DNA of 64,000 nucleotides from Proteles cristata cristata (Eukaryota > Chordata > Mammalia > Carnivora > Hyaenidae): positions 620,001 through 684,000 of the forward strand of contig JAESUZ010001071.1 of NCBI GenBank assembly GCA_017311185.1, read 5' to 3'. Position numbers and translations under genes: made by a program. The notes under the pieces were generated by a model. The model was not told the DNA's origin, searched no databases, and saw only the letters and a program-made list of their open reading frames with translations. Positions 58,865 through 64,000 of this stretch are shown here, piece by piece; the first letter of the stretch is position 1; each line of letters begins with the position of its first letter.

Positions 58865-59100
58865 TGGAACAGAGATGACAAACTATTGTTGCCCATGTGC
58901 CAAATCTGACCAGCCACCTGCTTTTGCAAACAAGCTTTATCAGAGCATAGCCACATTTACTGCTTTATGTATTGTTTACAGTTGATTTTGCATTATTCTT
59001 ACAGAGTTGAACAGTTGCAACAGAGATGGTGTGACCCACAAAGCCTAAAATACTTGAACTCTCACTCTTTACAGAAATAATTTGCTGACACTTGCTTTGA
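58865..59100 (-). mobile_element. hAT/MER1-group non-autonomous DNA transposon
   Basis: Reads as the reverse of a known dispersed element: 'gatgacaaactattgttgcccatgtgccaaatctgaccagcc', 'tttgcaaacaagctttatcagagcatagcc', 'tacagagttgaacagttgcaacagagatggtgtgacccacaaagcctaaaa', 'ctttacagaaataatttgctgacac'. The group is clear to me but not the exact family name. Confidence 0.7.
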
Positions 59101-59431
59101 TTCCATAAAGCTGCCTATACATGCATTTTTTTAGTCTTCCTTGTTAAGCATCACTATTTATGTAGCTGAGGGATTCAGACAAATAGAGAAGTTATCTTTT
59201 TAGAGTTTTTTCATGATAGGGTTCTATTTGGCTGTGTTCTTAGTAGTACCTGTGCCAATTTCTCTAAAGGTATCTTTTTCAAATAAATTGGAAAGTGGCA
59301 AAATAATAAAAATGTGTTCCAGTACATTTATTCATCTGATTATCTCATTCTATAACAGATAAGGTGGGTATCTATAGTTTCTGTTGCAAATACCCCCCCA
59401 CCCCACGTTTTTAATAAAAAATTATCTTGGA

Positions 59432-59633
59432 GGGACAACTGGTTCGCTCAGTTGGTTAAATGTCCAACACTTGATTTCAGCTCAGGTTATGATCTCACGG
59501 TTCATGAGGTCAAGCCCCACATCAGGCTTCTTGCTGACAGCACAGAGCCTGCCTGAGAATCTCTCTCTCCCTCTCTCTCTGCCCCTCCCCTTCTCACATG
59601 TGTTGTCTCTTTTTCTCTCAAATAAATAAATGT
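59432..59633 (+). mobile_element. CAN SINE (feliform SINEC)
   Basis: Plus-strand copy with diverged head GAGGGACAACTGGTTCGCTC. Target duplication AAAAAATTATCTTGGA (59416-59431) and AAAAAATCACCTTGGA (59635-59650). Confidence 0.93.
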
Positions 59634-59755
59634 AAAAAAATCACCTTGGAATAACTGCTTAGGACACGAATTATGAATAGTAGTATTTACAAAGTATCTC
59701 AGTGCTTTGAAAGGATGTGAACTGGGGTTGCAACATCAGAAAAAAATAGATAATA

Positions 59756-59935
59756 TTATAGAGCATTTATTACCTTCTAGGCAATTTTCTAAATATAATC
59801 TCAGTTGATATTTATAGAAAACCTTGAAGTAGATACCATAGTTACCCACATTTAATAAAAAATAAAAGTGGAGCGTGGGATAAAGAAACATGTCCCAAAC
59901 CATATCATCACTTAGTAATGAAGGTGGGATTTATT
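59756..59935 (-). mobile_element. MIR SINE fragment
   Basis: 'agcatttattaccttctaggcaattttctaaatataatctcagttgatatttatag', then 'gtagataccatagttacccacatttaat', is minus-strand MIR. Confidence 0.7.
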
Positions 59936-59939
59936 AATT

Positions 59940-60165
59940 AATTTTATTTTCAAGTTTTTAAATTATAGTTAACATATATGTAAAACTGGTTTCAGGTGCC
60001 AAATTTAGTGATTCATCACTTACCTGTAACATCCAGTGCTCATCACAAGTGCTCTCCTCAATGCCTGCAGCCCATTTAGCCCTATCCCCACTGACCTTCC
60101 TCCATCAACTTTCAGTTTGTTCTCTATAAGAATCTCTTATGGTTTGCTTTCTTCTTTTTCCCCCT
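59940..60165 (-). mobile_element. Carnivore L1 3' UTR fragment
   Basis: 'ggtttcaggtgccaaatttagtgattcatcacttacctgtaacatccagtgctcatcacaag', then 'cagtttgttctctataagaatctcttatgg', is the same 3' UTR family as the L1 at 40712-43335, here cut at about 220 bases with no ORF2. Confidence 0.85.
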
Positions 60166-60167
60166 TC

Positions 60168-60255
60168 CTCTATATATAATATATATGTTATATATATTAT
60201 ATATATATATAATGAGAGAAGAAGAATGTGCATATATATACATATATATGCATAT
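60168..60255. repeat. (TA)n low-complexity tract
   Basis: TATATAATATATATG-type repeat, partly palindromic. Confidence 0.9.
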
Positions 60256-60884
60256 GGTCGGATTCAAACATCTTATAGAGAGGCTCTCAAACTTTCTTTG
60301 TTCCTGGAGCCCTTAGTGTTCAACTAATTTTTCATGGTGTCCTTGGCCAGAAGAAATAGAACATACAGTTTTGTTAAGTAGCCCAAGTAGTCCAAGATTT
60401 TTACTAAGTATATCCTATGAATCAGGTTAGACAGTAAGCTAAGAATGTGTCTGAGGCATAAACCCACAATAAAAAATGAGAAAATGATGGGAATGGTACA
60501 AGGTAAAAAGCAGAAGCTTGGAAGTGAGACAGTTATAAATTTTCATTGAGGCTCCCAATTATTCCAGTGCTGCTCTAAGCACATATACATGTCAATTCTG
60601 CCACATCTTAGAGGCACAAAAATATTTATGTTAAAAAGGTAAATAATAAGAGTCAAATAAATATTATAGGTTGTAATTGATATCCTGTCATTTCCATCTC
60701 AGTAATAATTCCTAAATTCATTTCACTTTTTGCCTTTCCACCATGGCTACTTCAACCCAACACTTAACTACTTTTTGCTTATGTGGGGATGGAATTATGG
60801 GGTCCTAGGAACATAGTTTTAATTATAAGACTACTTAAAATGCATCCTACAGATTACTGTGAGTTCAAAAAAGTTTGTTATTGG

Positions 60885-61014
60885 AATTGCCTAGGTGGTT
60901 CTTTCAGTTAGGTGTATGACTCTTGATTTTGGCTTGGGTCATGATCTCAGTTTGTGAGATTGAGCCCCACATGGGGTTCTATGGTGGTGACAGCACAGAG
61001 CCTGCTTGGGAATC

Positions 61015-61054
<40 letters not shown>

Positions 61055-61132
61055 CACGCATGCACACACACACTCTCTCTCTCTTGCTCTCCCTCTCTCT
61101 GACTCAAAATAAATAAATAAAGTTTTTAAAAA
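60885..61132 (+). mobile_element. CAN SINE with (AC)n expansion
   Basis: Plus-strand copy, diverged head (ATTGCCTAGGTGGTTC), with a roughly 50-base AC/ATGC expansion at 61022-61072 before the CT-rich end. Target duplication AAAAAAGTTTGTTATTGG (60867-60884) and AAAAATGTTTGGTATTGG (61134-61151). Confidence 0.92.
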
Positions 61133-61593
61133 GAAAAATGTTTGGTATTGGTTTGTAACAAGGGCAGAAACTGATGTAAGGGTTTTAGATACTTTTGTAG
61201 CAATTTGGGAGAATTTCTGTTGACTAAAAAATTGGCAGTTGTATTTTATATGTTAGTTTTTTAGATTTAATTTCTCCTAGTAATTAATTTTTATTATATT
61301 TTATAAAGGAATTTCTCTACAGCAGATTGGAAATTAGAGGACACAATAAGAATGGGCTCTTCACCACAGATAGTTTGAGAAGCACTTGCCTAGAAGTGTA
61401 TTGGGTTGACATGTTTCCTGGCCCTGTGGACTCCTAGCCTCATGGGAAGGACCATGATTGGGAGAGGGCTGGATAGGGATACTCCAAAGCATTAAGCCCA
61501 TGATAAGCTCCAGACATCCAGGTCTAAGTGCTGCATGGATTATGATAATTAACCCATGACAGATAACATGTTAGAGAACAACTCATTTCTGTC

Positions 61594-61666
61594 TTCCCAG
61601 CAACTAGAACCATAGTTTGTGCCTTAAAGGCACTAAATAAATGATAATTGAGTGAGGAGTTAAATA
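61594..61666 (+). mobile_element. L2/MIR 3'-end fragment
   Basis: 'cccagcaactagaaccatagtttgtgccttaaaggcactaaataaatgat' matches the shared L2/MIR 3' end. Confidence 0.6.
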
Positions 61667-61689
61667 TAATGATAAAAGCACTGATACTG

Positions 61690-61840
61690 ATGCTGATGAT
61701 GATAGTTTCCATCACTTATTTTAACTGTGTCCTGTACCAAGAGTTATATTAAACACTTCATATCAATTATCTCTCATCTTCACCAGAACTACCAGAATAG
61801 GTACTATGCCCTTTACTGAGAGAGGAGGTCTCCATTTTTA
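61690..61840 (-). mobile_element. MIR SINE fragment
   Basis: 'gtgtcctgtaccaagagttatattaaacacttcatatcaattatctctcatcttcaccag', then 'aggtactatgccctttac', is minus-strand MIR. Confidence 0.7.
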
Positions 61841-61849
61841 TAATTTTGA

Positions 61850-62130
61850 AGAGAGAACGCACTTTTGAGAGTAGGCTTGGGAAAACAGAATGTGGCTATT
61901 TTTTAAAGAAATGTGATTTGAATTGAGTTTTAATGGATGAGCAGAGCGGTTGGAGGCAGAGAGAAAGAAACACCCTGGCCCAAGTAGAGAGAATCATATC
62001 AACCAAAGCAATTAAGATGCAAGGCATACTCAGAGTAGGATAGGTAAGTAATGCATTAAGAGTCTAGTTATAAGATTTCAGGACTGAGAGAGCTCATGAT
62101 CAAAGTAGAGAGAGTATGGTCCACTAAAAA
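61850..62130 (-). mobile_element. LINE L2 fragment
   Basis: 'gatttgaattgagttttaatggatgagcagagcggttggaggcagag' and 'gaagcaattaagatgcaaggcat'-like sequence follow minus-strand L2. Confidence 0.55.
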
Positions 62131-62553
62131 GTATTCAGATTTATTAAAAGCACATCAAACCAAACCAAACCGAACAAACAAGAGAAACAAATGCCAATTA
62201 CCCAAAATTTTTACAGGTTTGTATAGTTCTGGGTTTCTGATATCTTACATCATCTCAGGATGAGCTTTCCTTACCTCCGATCTATATGTTTTTATATCCT
62301 GTTTTAATTCTCTGTGCAAAAATCTATCACTACTTGATATGCTATTTTCTTGTGCATGTATTTATTTATTTTTGCCATTCTCTGCTTGCTAGGATTTAAA
62401 TGCAATGAAATCAAGGTTCTTATTTTTTTTTATTAATGACTACCTGGCACCTAAAAATATATCTACCACATGCTTATGGACTCATTTTTTGCTACAGAAC
62501 TATTTTGCTACAGAACAAACTACCAATACTCACCAACAAGTATTTAGTGGTTT

Positions 62554-62772
62554 CTTACTTTTTTATTTTTTTAATGTTTTATTTCTGAGAGAGAGAGACA
62601 GCGTGAGCAGGGGAGGGTCAGAGAGAGAGGGAGACACAGAATATGAAACCGGCTGCAGGCTCTGAGCTGGCTGTCAGCACAGAGCCTGTCGCAGGGCTTG
62701 AACCCACGAACCATGAGATCATGACCTGAGCAGAAGTCGAACGCTTAACTGACTGAGCCACCCAGGTGCCCC
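62554..62772 (-). mobile_element. CAN SINE (feliform SINEC)
   Basis: Complete minus-strand copy, partly like the young group (AGCGTGAGCAGGGGAGGGTC). Target duplication AAGTATTTAGTGGTTT (62538-62553) and AAGTACTTAGTGGTTT (62773-62788), one mismatch in 16. Confidence 0.96.
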
Positions 62773-62788
62773 AAGTACTTAGTGGTTT

Positions 62789-64000
62789 AACACAGCATTA
62801 CATTATTAGTATCATCACAGTTTAGGGGATGGAGGGGGCAGTTCTTCTTCTGGCCTCCCCTAGGCTTACCCCTGTGGCTGCATTTAGGAGGAAGTTTGCC
62901 TGAGTTGGAAGTCCAAGATGACCTCAGTTATGCATGGCAATTGATACTGTCAGCTAAGATGCCTCATATCCTCCATGGTCTTTCAACCTACAGTGGGATA
63001 GACTGGTTTCCTTATGTTGTATTCTATAGGCCACATTCCAAGAGGGTGATGACAGAATCTGTGATGCTCCTAAAGCCCAGCCTTAGAAGTGTGCAATATC
63101 ACTTCTGCTTCATGAATTGATCAAAGCAGGTTGTGTCGCCAGCCCAGATTCAAGGGATGGGGAAACCATCTCTGTTCCTTGATGAAAGGGGCTGCAAAAT
63201 ATTGTAGCCATGTTTTTTAATCAACCACAGTTGAGGTTCAGTAAGAATGCATTATATGAATGAATGGATGGTGTGATTAAAGGCATAGCCAAGAAATAAT
63301 ATACCATATTCTTTAGTTTATAAACAATGGGTAGTAATGTGGATTCTGGAATACGAGGCGACATGATCAAAGTGAAGTTTTAGGAAGATTAATCTGCCTA
63401 TGGCTAAAAGAGGAGATAAATTGGGGAGAAACTAGATGCAGGAAAGTCATTTGAAGCCTGCCATGATAAACCAAAAGTAATGAAGTGAAGAATTTGAAGA
63501 ATCGTCATAAATTTTACTCCTATTTCTCATTTACTTACTTGGGGTTTACAGCAATGTATGAATGAGTGTGGCATCATGCTAAATGATTGCTTGCCTAAGG
63601 ACAGATGCATGGGACCTGCCAATGTATGGCAGGAGAATAACATGCACCTGGAAAGGAATTAAGATGACACTGATATCTGAGTGGCTGCAGCCAATTTTCC
63701 ACATATTTACAGGTTAATTTTAATTTATTGGCAATTCAAGGTAGTTTGCATAATTCAAGGTAAAATGTGAGATCTGTTTTTTTGAGGAAAAATTTCCTTG
63801 GGATATATGTATTTTTTAATGCCCAAACACATTACATTTAGAGGTGGCACTTTGTGTACTAAAGTTAACTTAAAGCCTGATGGCCATTTACTTAGAATCG
63901 ACTGATATTAAAGATGTAAAAATATTAACACAGCATTTCAGTTTTCCCTGGAGACATCTCAGCTCTGTGTCTATCTGTTGCTGAAAAATGTAGAAGCTCA
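62789..64000. other. Mostly unassigned sequence to the window end, no gene seen
   Basis: 63335-63480 ('gaggcgacatgatcaaagtgaagttttaggaagattaatctgcc') looks like another minus-strand L2 piece. Nothing else recognised. Confidence 0.4.

Overview
This window is ordinary mammalian nuclear DNA with no protein-coding gene or structural RNA gene that I can support. It is about 60% AT, every open reading frame is short, and repeats of many ages account for much of it. The host is a carnivore, most likely a cat (Felidae or a close feliform). About 32 copies of the tRNA-Lys-derived CAN SINE are present in the feliform form: a head like GGGGCGCCTGGGTGGCTCAG, a CT-rich middle and an AATAAATAAA tail. The L1 3' ends at 40.7-43.3 kb and 59.9-60.2 kb have the carnivore-type 3' UTR. 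I saw no dog-type SINEC_Cf copies. Family names come from recalled consensus features, not from a search.

Layout. 1-24 kb: scattered SINEs on degraded L2, MIR, MER5A, HAL1/L1M, MLT1 and a second ancient LTR (14.4-15.7 kb), with old L1 pieces at 15.7-16.6 and 21.7-22.1 kb. 24.9-27.0 kb: an L1 on the minus strand that has both termini and a target-site duplication but lacks ORF1 and most of ORF2. 27-32 kb: SINEs, purine tracts, a long (TG)n and a strong CTCF-type motif at 30.49 kb. 32.1-34.7 kb: an old L1MB-like element with younger SINE insertions, flanked by unusually long imperfect direct repeats. 34.7-38.9 kb: repeat-poor DNA. 40.7-43.3 kb: a 5'-truncated carnivore L1 with a broken reverse transcriptase. 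43.3-46.4 kb: mostly unassigned. 46.4-52.4 kb: a nested locus, where an old L1 holding 5' UTR, ORF1, endonuclease and RT remnants was later hit by three SINEs and a retroviral solo LTR. 52.5-57.7 kb: repeat-poor apart from an old L2. 57.7-64 kb: SINEs, L2/MIR, an hAT-type DNA transposon, an L1 3' end and microsatellites.

No genes work together here. The readable content is insertion history: L2/MIR/MER5 and old L1 first, then MLT1 and related LTRs, later L1s, the feliform SINEs and the solo LTR, and last a near-consensus SINE group with perfect 14-17 bp target duplications. Whether the window is intronic or intergenic cannot be decided from the sequence. The most notable items are the solo LTR with a perfect 6-bp duplication, the long direct repeats around the L1MB, the internally deleted L1, the CTCF-type motif and the unassigned tandem-repeat segment at 18.4-18.6 kb.
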